A stretch of DNA of 64,000 nt, taken from contig JAFGQZ010000026.1 of NCBI GenBank assembly GCA_016935435.1, positions 1 through 64,000 of the forward strand, given 5' to 3'. Shown in pieces: positions 1 through 14,300 of the stretch. The translations under genes were made by a program, and so were the position numbers. The notes under the pieces are model-generated. The model was not told the DNA's origin. It saw only the letters and a program-made list of their open reading frames with translations, and ran no database searches. This DNA comes from Bacteroidales bacterium. GTDB lineage: Bacteria > Bacteroidota > Bacteroidia > Bacteroidales > UBA10428. Numbering within the stretch: position 1 is the first letter of the stretch; each line of letters begins with the position of its first letter.

Positions 1-117
1 CCATGGATAGAATGGGATGACACCCAGATGGCAGGAAAATTCATGAGTGTGCCTGAACGTTCGGATATACCCGAGGATATCAAGGAACAATTGATCGTTG
101 AATTATATTCAAAATAA
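1..117 (+). CDS. rpsD: 30S ribosomal protein S4, C-terminal end (partial, truncated by window start)
   Basis: Frame 1 reads [38 protein letters not shown], a typical S4 C-terminus, directly upstream of rpoA and rplQ as in the canonical alpha operon. Confidence 0.9.
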   Translation, partial: PWIEWDDTQMAGKFMSVPERSDIPEDIKEQLIVELYSK

Positions 118-135
118 TAATTTATATATTTTATT

Positions 136-1128
136 ATGGCAATTTTAGCGTTTCAGAAACCCGATAAAGTCATAATGCTCGAAGCGGATGATAAATTCGG
201 CAAATTCGAATTTCGTCCGCTGGAACCCGGGTATGGCATTACTGTAGGAAATGCTATCCGTCGTATCCTCCTCAACTCATTGGAAGGGTACGCTATCACA
301 ACAATCAAAATTGAAGGGGTAGAACACGAGTTTAGTTCTGTTACCGGTGTTGTGGAGGATGTGACTGAAATCATTCTGAATCTTAAACAAATACGTTTTA
401 AGCAACTTATTGACGATGTTGACCACGAAAAAATTACGGTTAACATTACTAACCAGGAAGTTTTTAAAGCCGGCGACCTTAACCGCTATCTCAGCGGGTT
501 TGAGGTGTTAAACCCCGACATAGAGGTTTGCCACATGGAATCAAGTGTTGAGCTTCAGATAGAACTCACTATTAACAAGGGCAGGGGATATGTGCCTGCA
601 GAAGAAAACAAACCCCTCGATGCTGAATTTGGTTTAATTCCTATCGATGCTATTTTTACGCCCATTAAAAACGTAAAGTATGCTATCGAAAACTATCGTG
701 TTGAGCAAAAAACTGACTATGAAAAACTTATCATGGAGGTTGAAACCGATGGTTCGATACACCCCAAGGAAGCATTGAAAGAAGCAGCTAAAATTTTAAT
801 TTATCATTTTATGCTCTTCTCCGACGAAAAAATAACTCTTGATGCCGAAGGGGAATCGGCAAACGAAGAGTTCGACGAAGAAGTGCTTCACATGCGCCAG
901 CTGCTTAAAACAAAACTAGTTGACCTCGATCTGTCGGTAAGGGCACTCAATTGTTTAAAAGCTGCCGAAGTTGAAACACTGGGCGATCTGGTGAAATTCA
1001 ATAAAAACGATCTTCTTAAGTTCAGAAATTTCGGTAAAAAATCGTTAACAGAACTTGATGAACTGCTCGATAACATGAACCTGACTTTTGGAATGGATAT
1101 AGCCAAATATAAGTTGGATAAAGAATAA
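136..1128 (+). CDS. rpoA: DNA-directed RNA polymerase subunit alpha
   Basis: 330 aa. N-terminal [32 protein letters not shown] and alpha-[54 protein letters not shown]. Confidence 0.98.
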   Translation: MAILAFQKPDKVIMLEADDKFGKFEFRPLEPGYGITVGNAIRRILLNSLEGYAITTIKIEGVEHEFSSVTGVVEDVTEIILNLKQIRFKQLIDDVDHEKITVNITNQEVFKAGDLNRYLSGFEVLNPDIEVCHMESSVELQIELTINKGRGYVPAEENKPLDAEFGLIPIDAIFTPIKNVKYAIENYRVEQKTDYEKLIMEVETDGSIHPKEALKEAAKILIYHFMLFSDEKITLDAEGESANEEFDEEVLHMRQLLKTKLVDLDLSVRALNCLKAAEVETLGDLVKFNKNDLLKFRNFGKKSLTELDELLDNMNLTFGMDIAKYKLDKE

Positions 1129-1162
1129 AAAGTACTGCCATAGGGCAAAATATTGAAATACG

Positions 1163-1753
1163 ATGCGACACAGAAAGAAAATCAATCATTTAGGAAGGCA
1201 AGCCGGGCACAGAAAGGCTATGTTGGCTAATATGGCTAATTCTTTAATATTACATAAAAGGATAACTACAACCACAGCCAAGGCCAAAGCACTTAGGACT
1301 TATGTTGAGCCATTGATGTCGAAGACAAAAAACCTCAGCACGGTTGAAGAAAAAACCCATGCACAACGTGTAGTTTTTAGTTATCTTCAAAACAAACAAG
1401 CTGTTAAAGAACTATTTACCGATATAGCCCCGAAAATCGAAACCAGGCCTGGCGGATATACACGCATACTTAAAACCGGTACGCGTTTAGGAGATAGCGC
1501 CGATATGTGTGTGATAGAGCTGGTCGATTACAATGAAAACCTTCTGGCAGCAAAAGATGAAGCCGCCTCAAAAAGCGGGCGCAGAAGGCGTCGCAGCACT
1601 AAAAAAGGCAGCGAGGCAGAGGTTGTTGCAACTGAAGCAAAAACCAAGGCAGCACCAGCGGCAAAAACCGAAACAGTAGTTGCAGAAAATCCGGCTCCCA
1701 TCGCAGAAGATACTGTAAACGAGACAAACAGCGAAGAAAAAAAGGAAGAGTAA
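1163..1753 (+). CDS. rplQ: 50S ribosomal protein L17 with Ala/Lys/Glu-rich C-terminal extension
   Basis: [34 protein letters not shown] is a clear L17 N-terminus. Located downstream of rpoA. Confidence 0.97.
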   Translation: MRHRKKINHLGRQAGHRKAMLANMANSLILHKRITTTTAKAKALRTYVEPLMSKTKNLSTVEEKTHAQRVVFSYLQNKQAVKELFTDIAPKIETRPGGYTRILKTGTRLGDSADMCVIELVDYNENLLAAKDEAASKSGRRRRRSTKKGSEAEVVATEAKTKAAPAAKTETVVAENPAPIAEDTVNETNSEEKKEE

Positions 1754-1782
1754 ATCTTGGCTTTAATAAAAAAAATATACTT

Positions 1783-1819
1783 AAGGGATTGATATGATGA
1801 GTATCAGTCCCTTTTTTTG
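1783..1819 (+). terminator. Rho-independent terminator after rplQ
   Basis: AAGGGATTGATA-tgatgag-TATCAGTCCCTTTTTTT: 12-bp stem with one G-U pair followed by a T-tract. Confidence 0.8.
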
Positions 1820-1850
1820 TTTATAATCTCAATAAATATATAACTTTTAA

Positions 1851-3143
<1,293 letters not shown>

Positions 3144-3156
3144 TTTATGTTTTAAT

Positions 3157-3195
3157 AAAAAAAAGCTACCCTTTATCGGGGTAGCTTTTTTTTTT
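3157..3195. terminator. Rho-independent terminator (probably bidirectional) between eno and the convergent T9SS gene
   Basis: AAAAAAAGCTACCC-tttatcg-GGGTAGCTTTTTTTTT: strong stem flanked by A and T tracts. Confidence 0.85.
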
Positions 3196-3218
3196 GTGGT
3201 TACTTCATGCAATCGACT

Positions 3219-6200
3219 TTATTCTATCACAAATTTTGTAATGTAGTACAACTGGTTGTTCCTGAACCTTATAAAATACACACCGGCAGGCATAGTGTTA
3301 ACATCAAGCTGGTGTGAGTATATCGCAAACCCCTTATGTTTATCGGAGAATACAAGCTGGTTCCTGATATCGTAAATTTCCACCAATAGTTCACCGCCCA
3401 GTTTAATATTTGCTTCAATATTGAGGATATCATTGGCCGGGTTAGGGTACAATTTCACATCGAGACTTTCGGGGATGGCATTACTTATCGATGACAACCT
3501 ATCGACAAATACAGCCTTGGTTGTGATGCAGTTGGCAGCATTTGTTACTATAACAGAATAGTTTCCCGGCATATTCACAGTAAAATACCGGTTTGTAGAG
3601 TTGTCTTGCCATTGGTAGGATTCGTGAAGGCCGGGGTCTAGCCTGTGGGGCATGGCAACGCGAAGTGTGTCGCCGCCAAAATTTACAACAGGCGCGGCAA
3701 GCACAAAAATACTTTTCTCAAGGTCATCGTTATTGCTGTTAATATCTGCCTGTCCGTCGAGGAATACCCTAAGGTTGTTTGAGCCAACTGTATTGAAGGG
3801 CATAGGCCCCGACAGGGTAACAGTTTGTGTAAAACCGGGCATCCAAAGCGAGTTTATTTCAAACTGCTGGGTAACGGAATCGTTACCATTGATACTAAAG
3901 GCAACATTCAAAATAGCCCCTGTGCGCGGTAGGTTGCCACTATTGATTAATTCAACCGAAACATTGCTCCTGTTTCCTTCGCAAACCTGGTTGGGCACCG
4001 ATACAGAATGTATCCCGTAATCGTTTATGTCGAAGAACAGGTAAACCGTGTCGCTGCCATAACATCCGGTTGTAGTGTCGGTAACAACACAATAATAATT
4101 ACCGGTAATGCTTGCAGTATAGGTTTGTGTGTTTGTTTGCTTATCCTGCCACAGGTAAGAATAGTTTGGCCCTGTGCCGGCATCGAGTATATATTGGAAA
4201 GCACTTATGGTTTTGTCTTCGCCAAGGTTTACTGCCGGGGTTTGCCTGGTTGATGTGCCAGCCCGCAGGCTGTCGTTTCCGGGGCGTAAATCGCCTGTGC
4301 TGGTGGTAACAATGTCAATCACATAATCCTGGTAGTTGCTAAAGTCGAATGTATTTTCCGAAGTACGGGTAGCCTGTCCGCCAGGAAGTATGTTGTTTGT
4401 CGGGCTAAATGTTTCCGAGATATAGGCGCCGCTGTTTATGCTGTATTTCAGGGTAACAATGTCGGCCGGGGTTATAGTGTCAGTACCATTATTTCTGAAC
4501 CGCAACTCAATTGGTTCGGGGCCTGTCCTGTCGCACGAGTTTTGGGGCGAAAGCATGGTTTCGGGCATAATGTCGCGTATTTTAAACCATATATCAACTG
4601 TATCGTTGCCCGGGCACCCGTTTGCATCTAATGCAGCTACCCAGTATGTGCCTGCTTCGTCAATATAAGTTGTTTGGGTGGTATCGCCGGTGTTCCAGCT
4701 ATAGCTTTCGAAGCCAGTTCCAGCATCGAGCACATAATCGAGGGCTTTAACCACAAGGTCGGGGCCCAGGTCAAGGGGGGTATAACCATAAGCATTAACA
4801 ACTGCTGTGTGGGCATCGTTAGCAGTGTTAAAATCGCCCCCGACATACGAGGCCGATACCGTAATGGAATAAGTGCCGTATTCCGAAAAATCAAATGGAT
4901 TCTCGGCAAAGGTATATACCAGCGAATTGCTGAAACGCAGGGGAGCCGTAATATCAACAGTGTCATAAACCGGTTCGCTGCCGTTAACGCTGTAGCTTAC
5001 GGCAACTTTATCGCCTGCAACCAGGCTATCGGTTCCAACATTAGTTACACGCACCTGTATATATTCGGTGCTGTCAAGTTCGCAGGTCGATACGGGGTAA
5101 ACTACCTCTGTGGCGCCAGCATCAAAATAAAGCACAACCACATCAATAGTATCGGTAGTAACACAACCATGTACAGGTTCGGTTACCGTTACCCAATGCA
5201 GTCCGGTAGAAACCACATCGAAAATACTGTCGGTGGTAACATTGTCGTGCCACAGGTAGGTATAGCCCGGCACCCAGTCGGGGTACTGTGGCTTTACCCA
5301 CAAAGTGTCGGGCTGCCTCGAACCCAGGGTATCGGCGAGTATAATTGTAGGGTTGGGCCAGATGTTAAAAGTGTAGCTCAGGGTGTCGTTATTGTTCTGG
5401 TAGAAAAATGGATCATCTTCAATGAGGGTGTATGCTTTAATATTATATAAACCAGGTTGTTCAATATTGAAGTTCATTGTTATGGTATGCAATACAGAGT
5501 CGCCAGGAATAAGGTCTGCACTTAGTAAAAAAGTGTCTATAACAGGTTGATTGTTTTCAAAATCAACACCAATAATAATTGTATCGTTTATGTTTAAATT
5601 ATTATATCCCAGGTTTTTAATATATAAGGAGGTGATTGGCGGGTTTGTCCCAAAACATGCATCGGCAGGCATAACAATTGATGATACGCCTATGTCGGCA
5701 GGTGCTGGAAAAAATTCAAAATCGTCGAAAGCAAAACCTTGCGGAAAGGAGTTAGCTTCATCAGACATAAAAATAAGCCTGAACTTAACTTTTGATCCGG
5801 AGTCGGCACTAACAGGCAATAGTGCCTGCGCTGTTTTCCAAACGTTCTGACCGCTCCAACCATTACTGCCTAAAGCATCTACATAATCGGTTGTCCAGTT
5901 CCAGCCAGCTCCGTATATTGTATCATTTACAATATACCAGTTGACACCATTGTCAGTTGAGTATTCAAGCCTGGCGCCGTCTTTCGCGTCTTCGCAGTCC
6001 GACCAATATTTCATCCGGACAATATTTCGCGAAATATCGGAAAAATCGTAACAGCCACTTACAACATAGCTCGTATCGTTGTTTGAATAGTTACCGGTAG
6101 CAGACAGTACCCAAATATTAGGCGATAAAGGATCTGTAGGGATAGTACCCGACATTATTTTACATTCCCACCTGGAGCCGGTATCTGGCAACCAGATACC

Positions 6201-8132
6201 ACCCTTGTATTCAAAATCTTCAAAATCGGGGGGAGTATCAAAGTCTTGTATTATTAAGGGCTTCGTGTATTTGTCGTTCGATGGGTCTTGATCACCGGCA
6301 AGTCCTGTCCCAACAACAAATTTATTGTAATAATCGCCTTTCGGGAAATTGGCCAGTTGACTAAAAGTAAACAAAACACTATCGCCAATATTAATGCCGC
6401 CGTATAATGTGTCGCGTACCAAAGTTGAATCAGCCCCCCAAAGCCCGTAATATACAGGAATGGCATTTGGTGCAGCACCCACGGCAAAGTTTTTAAACCA
6501 TGCTTTAACAGTGTCGTTGCCGCAACCTATACATTCGTTATGTGGCTCAATAACCCCAACAACCCCAACATCGGTATATAATTTTTCACCAATTATTGCA
6601 AAATTATCAACACTTATGCCTGGCCAGGGTGTCAACATCGATTCTGTTATCCCAAACCTGAGTTGAAAATTTGGCTGACGCCTGCACAGGCTGTCAATAC
6701 TGTTTACAATAAATTCTGTCCAATACGAGTTGTTTGATGCCTGGTCGCTTGTCCATATATTCTGCCAGCTTGCCCCATTATTTGTTGAATACTCAATTAC
6801 AGCATTATCGGGCCCGTTTACCGAAAAAAACGAATGCATATATACGGCAATTTTTATATAATAAGTAAGATCAAATACGGGGGTATAGGCATAGTATGCC
6901 GTACTCTCATTAATATTTGGAAGGTACCCGCCATCGAGATCGGTAGCCAGTATATTTAAGCCATTATACGGGGTTTTGGGGTTCGATTGGATATCAACTT
7001 GGTTGCCTTCGGGCCACCCAACCTCAAAATTACCCTGGAGCAGCCAGCCTGGAGCACCCGTCTCAAAATTATCATAAAATACCGATTCCCTTAAAACATG
7101 GTTTTTTGAAAATGGTGTTACAGTTGCAGGAAAAGTAGTGTCGCTAACCTGGATGCCATTGGCCGGAACAGTGAATGAAACTGTTTTCTGGCCTTTTAAG
7201 GTGTTCTTTACACTTGCTGCTACCCATAAATTATTGTCGCCCAGGAGCAGTTTGTAATTTATACCTGTAAAAACAATATTGCCGCCAACTTTAGTGCCTG
7301 TGGCTATAAGTGTTGAGGTATCAGATATATATGGTGCAAAAGCATCGCCGCGTGTGTAGAACAATTTAAAAGTATTTCCAAGGTGCTCAACCCCGGTACC
7401 TTGTGGTGTAAGTGTCAGCGAATTCAACCTTGCTTCTCCGCTATTGCCCAATACACGCATCTTAATCCTTTCAAAAGGAATGTCGGTAGCATTTGATGGC
7501 ACCATTGTATGGTTAACCGAGCTGTATTCCGTATTCTTAACAAACATAGGAACAGACTCTTCTTCCAATACAGATACACTGTCGATGTAAACCCCATAAC
7601 CATTCCCGATTATGCCTTCAAAAGCAATTTGAAAGGTGTCGCTTAGGTATTGTGAACCAATATTTGCAATATCATAAACTTCTTCTTTCCAATATGAGAT
7701 ATCGTCGGTCCACGATTCAATAACATTCCATTGTGAATTTGGCCCTGCCCGAAAGAGCAAGCGTAAAAAATCGGGCCCCTTTAGTATTTTTGTATATTGG
7801 CAATGCCAAAACCTTAGCATGGGCTTTACAGCGCCATCCAGTTCCAGGGTAGGGGTAACCAGTTTAATTGAATCTAACTCAAGGGCAGGAAAGTAAATAC
7901 CTGCATTAAAATTACCCTGAACAGGAATTTCGGGGTTATACGGATCGCCACCGGATTTCCATTGCCCCCCGTAGGTGTATTTCCAGGTTTTATTGGCTAT
8001 ATATGGATCAACAGTCCAATAATAGGCCGAGTCGGTCCTTTCAAAATTCTCCAACAGGTAAAACAATTCCTGCGAAAGGGCATAGCATAACGATAAAGTA
8101 GAAAGCAGCAGTGTGGTTATAGTTCTTTTCAT
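3219..8132 (-). CDS. Very large secreted surface protein with repeated Ig-like modules and a T9SS type A C-terminal sorting domain
   Basis: 1637 aa. Signal peptide MKRTITTLLLSTLSLCYALSQE. C-terminus SLDVKLYPNPANDILNIEANI...GVYFIRFRNNQLYYITKFVIE matches the Por secretion/T9SS type A pattern. Confidence 0.9.
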   Translation of the reverse strand: MKRTITTLLLSTLSLCYALSQELFYLLENFERTDSAYYWTVDPYIANKTWKYTYGGQWKSGGDPYNPEIPVQGNFNAGIYFPALELDSIKLVTPTLELDGAVKPMLRFWHCQYTKILKGPDFLRLLFRAGPNSQWNVIESWTDDISYWKEEVYDIANIGSQYLSDTFQIAFEGIIGNGYGVYIDSVSVLEEESVPMFVKNTEYSSVNHTMVPSNATDIPFERIKMRVLGNSGEARLNSLTLTPQGTGVEHLGNTFKLFYTRGDAFAPYISDTSTLIATGTKVGGNIVFTGINYKLLLGDNNLWVAASVKNTLKGQKTVSFTVPANGIQVSDTTFPATVTPFSKNHVLRESVFYDNFETGAPGWLLQGNFEVGWPEGNQVDIQSNPKTPYNGLNILATDLDGGYLPNINESTAYYAYTPVFDLTYYIKIAVYMHSFFSVNGPDNAVIEYSTNNGASWQNIWTSDQASNNSYWTEFIVNSIDSLCRRQPNFQLRFGITESMLTPWPGISVDNFAIIGEKLYTDVGVVGVIEPHNECIGCGNDTVKAWFKNFAVGAAPNAIPVYYGLWGADSTLVRDTLYGGINIGDSVLFTFSQLANFPKGDYYNKFVVGTGLAGDQDPSNDKYTKPLIIQDFDTPPDFEDFEYKGGIWLPDTGSRWECKIMSGTIPTDPLSPNIWVLSATGNYSNNDTSYVVSGCYDFSDISRNIVRMKYWSDCEDAKDGARLEYSTDNGVNWYIVNDTIYGAGWNWTTDYVDALGSNGWSGQNVWKTAQALLPVSADSGSKVKFRLIFMSDEANSFPQGFAFDDFEFFPAPADIGVSSIVMPADACFGTNPPITSLYIKNLGYNNLNINDTIIIGVDFENNQPVIDTFLLSADLIPGDSVLHTITMNFNIEQPGLYNIKAYTLIEDDPFFYQNNNDTLSYTFNIWPNPTIILADTLGSRQPDTLWVKPQYPDWVPGYTYLWHDNVTTDSIFDVVSTGLHWVTVTEPVHGCVTTDTIDVVVLYFDAGATEVVYPVSTCELDSTEYIQVRVTNVGTDSLVAGDKVAVSYSVNGSEPVYDTVDITAPLRFSNSLVYTFAENPFDFSEYGTYSITVSASYVGGDFNTANDAHTAVVNAYGYTPLDLGPDLVVKALDYVLDAGTGFESYSWNTGDTTQTTYIDEAGTYWVAALDANGCPGNDTVDIWFKIRDIMPETMLSPQNSCDRTGPEPIELRFRNNGTDTITPADIVTLKYSINSGAYISETFSPTNNILPGGQATRTSENTFDFSNYQDYVIDIVTTSTGDLRPGNDSLRAGTSTRQTPAVNLGEDKTISAFQYILDAGTGPNYSYLWQDKQTNTQTYTASITGNYYCVVTDTTTGCYGSDTVYLFFDINDYGIHSVSVPNQVCEGNRSNVSVELINSGNLPRTGAILNVAFSINGNDSVTQQFEINSLWMPGFTQTVTLSGPMPFNTVGSNNLRVFLDGQADINSNNDDLEKSIFVLAAPVVNFGGDTLRVAMPHRLDPGLHESYQWQDNSTNRYFTVNMPGNYSVIVTNAANCITTKAVFVDRLSSISNAIPESLDVKLYPNPANDILNIEANIKLGGELLVEIYDIRNQLVFSDKHKGFAIYSHQLDVNTMPAGVYFIRFRNNQLYYITKFVIE

Positions 8133-8377
8133 TTCTTTATTAAAGCAAATACAATTTCATTTTAAGCTGCAAAAATTAAAACATAAATAAAGAATTTAAA
8201 ACTAAAAGCCGATGAAGTTATTAAATATATACTTTATTGGCTAAGCTTACAGGTGTAACAATACGTTGTTATTTACGCAAAACGTGCAATTAAGGTTTTT
8301 GGAATGTTGGCTATTGATAAAAAAAATAACCAATACATACGAAAATACGTATATTTAGGCACAAAACTCACAAAATT

Positions 8378-11300
8378 ATGCGACTAATTAAATTTTTTCC
8401 GTTATTATTTTTTTTAAACCTCACAATAATTAACGGGCAAACAGGCACCAAATTTTGGTTTGCTGCACCCGATATATCATGGGATCATGCTGCCGACAGC
8501 CGCCCCCTGTATTTGCATATAACAGCTGTTTATAATACCCATGTAACCATTTCGCGGCCGGCCGACCCTGCATTTACCCCAATAGAATTTGACTTAAATG
8601 CCCAACAAACCAACACTTTACAACTTGAAACCCTTTTAGATATTGATGAGATTGAGGTTTATGCCCGTAATATTGCCGATGGCAATTTTTTACAGAACAA
8701 AGGTTTCTTAATTGAAGCACATCCGGGCGAGATAACTGCTTACTACGAACTTGTTGGCAGTAATAAAACAACCATGGTGCCAAATAACAATAATACCGAT
8801 ATTGTTTCATTAAAATCGAACAATGCCCTGGGAAAGGATTTTTGGGTTTCGACACAGCGTAAATATAAAAACCATGGTTATTCCGACGATTTCAGTGGTT
8901 TTGTGGTTGTTGCCACACAAGATAATACCCAGGTAACAATTAACCCTAATGGCAACAACCTGTTTCAGCATGGCACAACACCATTTGTGGTTACTCTCAA
9001 CAAAGGCCAGGCTTTTGCTGTAAGGGCTGCCGGACAGGCTCCTGCTGCACATATATTTGGTGTTAGGGTAACTTCGAACAAGGATATTGCCATTACTGTT
9101 TACGACGATTCGATGGAAATGACCAATACCGGTGGCAGTTGGGATACTTTTGCCGATCAGTTAATACCTGTCGGCCTTGTTGGCAAAGAGTATATTATTT
9201 TAAAAGGAAATGTTCAGGATTTGCCGGCTGTTACTGTCGATGGTGAAGCCATATTTATCACTGCCACACAAAATAATACCGATATATATATCGATGACAT
9301 ACTACGGGGCAATATTGCAACTGCTGGCGGTTACTTTACATGGAATGTGCCCAGCCTGGCAAATTCAGGAACAGTGGCCATGCACGTAAGGGCAACCAAG
9401 CCGGTGTATGTTAACCATATTACCGGGTATTCTTCCGGAGGTACCCGCGAACTTGGCGGGGCAGTGCTCCCTTCGGTCGATAATTGCACAGGTTCGCATA
9501 GTGTTACCATAAAAAAGACACCTGCATCAGGGTTCGATTTTTTCTTAAACCTAATGGTGCGTAACGACAAGAACCCGGCGAGTGCCAATTATAACCAGGC
9601 AATACACCATTTCACCTATTCCATTAATGGAGGGCCGGTACAGACAATACCTGCATCGCATTTCCGATATATTATGGACAGTGCGTTTGCGGTTTACGAC
9701 CGCACACTAGCCGGGGGTGCGGCGTTTTACAATGCATTGGGCAACAACCAAACCCTACGTGTCGATAACGATATTGCGCGGTTTCATTTGGGCGTAATGC
9801 AGGGTAATGCTGGTGGAGGCTGCAAATATGGTTATTTCTCCGATTATGCTGCAAGTGAATTTGCTGCCGGCATTGGTGGTTATACCATGCCTACTTCCGA
9901 TGTTTACTGCGATTTAACACCAATACGTTTGGTAGCAAATGGGGCAGAACAATATCAGTGGTCAACTCCTTTTGACCCTTTGTTGGTAAACAAATTGGAT
10001 TACGATACAGTGGCAGCACCCTTCTTTTTTCCCGACACTACTGGTATCTTTTATTTCGATGTTTTAATGACAGGTGCCTGCCAGGCAGACACAACGGTAA
10101 GGATAGAACTGATTGTTGCCCAAAGTACAATGGCCAGTTTTTCGTTTTCGGCCGATGAGGGCTGTTCCCCTTTTGCCCCACTGATAACTAACCATTCCGA
10201 TACCATAATTGGTGTTTCACAAATTTGGACAATTGACACAGCTGGTATTGGGGCATACCAGATTAACCAGAATACCATTCCACGAAGTTTTAACCTGTTG
10301 TTGCCCGAGAACCATACCGATTCAATACAAATACACAGGGTAAGCCTTGTTGTAAAAGGTGTTGGGAATTCGTGCCCATCAACCAAATTTAAAGATATTA
10401 AAGTAAAACCCCAGGTGGAGTCGGCTTTCATCCTGTCCGACACAATTGGTTGCCACCCGTTAGGTGTAGATATTGTTAACAATTCGTCGGGACATTTAGA
10501 TAGCAGCAGTTACAACTGGGACTTTGGCGATAATACGCAGTCATTCGAGTTTGAACCCTTAAAATCGTTTACAAATTATTCGCTTGTTGACACAATATAT
10601 AATGTCAGGCTTATTGTTGAGTCTCCTTTTGGTTGTACCGACACCATGCAGCAAAAGGTATATGTTCATCCGCGTGTTAGTGCCAAATTTGCCGCCGACA
10701 CCACCTCTTCCTGTTCGCCTTTGTTGGTTAAAATAGATCCGGGCAATACATACGGGGCCGATACTTTATGGTGGAAAATCGATTATTTCTATGGCGACAG
10801 CACCTATAAAACCACAACAAAAGCCCCGATAAACATAAATCATTATGACACAACCCTGGATGCAGGCCCCGATACCCTTTGGGTACAGCTCGTTGCCGGC
10901 AATCGTATGGGCTGTTACGATACAGCGGTAAGAAAAAGACTTATAACATTTCCGGAAGTAATTGCCGATTTTAACATTAGCGACAATGATGTTTGCGATT
11001 CTACACCGGTAATTTTTAATAACTTATCAACCGGGTATAAAATATTCTACGAATGGGATTTTGGGAACAATACCTTCAGGCAGGATACCATAATTCAATC
11101 GCACACAAGAATTTATTATAACCGTACAGAACAGGATACTACCTATACCATTAAACTTAAAGCACTTTCGGGCTATTTTTGCGAAAGCGAAAAAGATACT
11201 ACAATAACCGTTCACCCATATATAAATGCCGAATTCGGTTTGAATTATGAAACGAACTGCTCTCCGGCCGACGCCATAATTTACAATACCAGCACACGCT

Positions 11301-14300
11301 CGCATGAGAACCATTGGACTATTGGTTACGATGATTTTATCAGCACGGATCCGGTTATAAATTACACATTTGAGAACAGTTCGAACTCTTACGATACTAT
11401 TTACACAATAAAGCTTGTTGCAACCAATAACGAAGGGTGTTCCGATAGTATAACAAGGTCAATATACCTGTACCCCCGGGTGGTTGCTGCTTTTGAAATA
11501 GAGAAGAACTCTGATTGCACCCCGGTTAATGTTGGGTTTACCAATAATTCCACAGGAGGTTTTACTTTAAACTATATCTGGGAATTTGGCGACAACACAT
11601 CCACAACCGACTCCTCGAAATCCTTTATTAAGCAGTATAAAAACGAAACCCCATACGATATACACTATCCAATAAAGCTTACTGCCCGGAACCTGCAGGG
11701 TTGCGACAGCAGCTGGTACGACACCATTACTGTTTTTGCAGGAGTCGATGCCAATTTCAGCCTGAACAATTATGCCGGTTGCCCGCCGCTTACCGTTCAG
11801 GCATCGCCCGATTGTTCGCCGGGGGTTAATTTCTTCGACTGGGATTTTGGCGATGGCAATTCCAGCGCCCAGGCTTCCCCATCGAATACCTTCTTTAACA
11901 ACTCGCTTACAAACGATACTGTTGATGTACGCCTGGTTGCTTATGCTGCAAACGATTCGGCCCACTTAAAATGTGCCGACACTGCCTATAAGCGCGTAAT
12001 TGTTTATCCGCAACTCTATGCTGGCTTTTCTTTTGCCGGCGACAGTGCAGGTTGCCAGCCATTTACGGCAAACGTGGTAAATGCCTCTAATTTACTGGCA
12101 GGCACAGAGTTTCGTTGGTTTGTCGATAACGATTTCCATGCCACAGCCACTATCCCCCCGGCAATAACTGTGCCCAACAATAGCAACACCGATATAACAA
12201 AAACCGTTTACCTCTACGGCAAAACCATTAACGGTTGCCGCGATACGGTTTCCCATACCCTAACTGCCTATTCGCTTGTCGATGCCTATTTTACAGTAAA
12301 CAGAAACACAATTTGTTCAAACGACAGCGTACATATCAACCGGCAGAATTCACAGGGGGGCATTACCGAATATCTTTGGAGTTATAACGGAAGTACCCCG
12401 GCGCCGAGCCCTGCGCCGTTATTTTACCGTAGTTTTGAAAACCTTTCCGGTGGTGTGCCTGTAAGCAATTCCATTCGGTTAACTGTACGGAACAGCCATA
12501 ACTGCCGCGATTCGGTTGAACGCATCATATCGGTATCGCCAAAAGTTTATGCCGGCTTTAATTTCGACAACAATTCTGTGTGCTACCCTTACTACACGCA
12601 AATTTCGAACACCAGCCAATATGCAAATACCTATTACTGGGATTTTGGCGATAACACCAATTCTTCTGAAAACAACCCGGTCCATTTGTTTAACAATTTC
12701 AGCAAAACCAATAACCAGGACTTTCAGGTGAAGCTTATAGCCAAATCGCAATACAACTGTTTCGACAGTATTGTTAAGCCTATAACCATAAAAGCAAAGC
12801 CGGTTGCCGATTTCTATTTCCCGATACAGGCTAAATGCCCGCCATTCAATGTTCAGATGACAAACAACTCGTTTGGCACCAACCTCACGTACAACTGGGA
12901 TTTTGCCGGCGATGGGGCGAGTACCGATAAATCGCCTTCGTTTGTGTTCGGGAACGAAAGCAATACTATTGCCGATAAGCCCATAACCCTTACAGTTATT
13001 TCCGACCAGAACTGCAGCGACACCTTAACTAAATCGGTTAAAGTTTACCCAAATGTACATGTCGATTTCGATATGGACAAAACTGCCGGCTGCAGCCCGC
13101 TGAATGTTGGTTTCTCCGGCGACACCAATGCAAGTGTGGTGCAAATGTACTGGCTTATCGATGGCAGGGCTTTCAGCACCATAAAAGATCCTTCGTACCG
13201 GTTCATAAACGAAAGCCCCGAAAATAAAACCCACAATATACGGTTTATGGCCTATTCGATTTACGAATGTGCCGATACCATGGACAGGCAGGTTACGGTT
13301 TACCCGACGCCTATAGCCGAGTTTATACCAAGCCCGCTACCGGCCGATTATGGGACTGAAAACGACCTGACCCCCATAACTTTTGCAAACGAAACAGTTT
13401 ATCAAAACAACTGGGAGTATGATTGGGCCTACGGCGATGGTTTTTCAAGCAACGAAAAGGCTGCCGCTTTTACTTACGAATATGGCGCCGGAGTATGGGG
13501 CAAGAAAGATAAAGGTTACCGCATACCTGTGCGGCTGGTTGCCTGGAATGCCAATAACACCGAATGCCGCGATACAGTAGAACACGATATTATGATATAC
13601 CCGCCTTTGCCAAGGGTTGATATTTTTGAAGACATTGCTGCCTGCGAACCATTCAGGGTCGATTTTTCTTCATGGTCGAAGTATAATTTCCCCGATTCGG
13701 TGCTGTGGGATTTTGGCGATGGCTATTATTCAGCAGAGATTGAACCCGTACACACTTACGACAAACCGGGTGTTTACACGGTAAAATACACGGTTAAGGG
13801 CGAGGGTGGAACAAACTGGGACTATAAAATTGTTACCGTTCACCATAATCCGGAAGTTGATTTTACATTCAGCGATTCTATTGTGTATGATTCCAGCCAG
13901 ACCAAAGGCTACGACTGGATAAATTTCTTTAACCACTCGCGTTATGCCTCGAACTACTACTGGTATTTCGATGCCATTGACGGAACAGAGGGCGAGCCTA
14001 ACAGTACAGAAAAAGAGCCTTCGTGGTATTATACCATGCCGGGTGAATATTATGTTGCGCTGGTGGGCGAATCGGCCGAGGGTTGCCGGAGCACATTCAT
14101 GCACCCAACGCCAATTAACGTTTTGGGCATGGGTTACCTGAAATTCCCTACGGCATTTTATGTTTCGCCAGATGGCGCTGCCGATGAGTACGATACCGAC
14201 GACCTGACCAATTTCTGGGTATTTTATCCCGACAACGAAGGGGTAGAAGAATACAGCCTGGAGGTTTATAACCGCTGGGGGGTCCTGTTGTTTTCCAGCA

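Noticed and set aside
4674-5450. 258-aa plus-strand ORF antisense to the 1637-aa T9SS gene
   Set aside because: Shadow ORF opposite a clearly coding frame. Composition is not protein-like and no start or regulatory context is seen.
8256-8271. TAACAA-tacg-TTGTTA inverted repeat between the two divergent T9SS genes
   Set aside because: Only a 6-bp stem in AT-rich intergenic DNA. Could be an operator but is not distinguishable from chance.
10501-13760. Repetitive DNA that could suggest a tandem-repeat or CRISPR-like array
   Set aside because: The periodicity is protein-level PKD domain repetition (WDFGD every ~95 aa). Nucleotide copies are divergent with no constant-length spacers.
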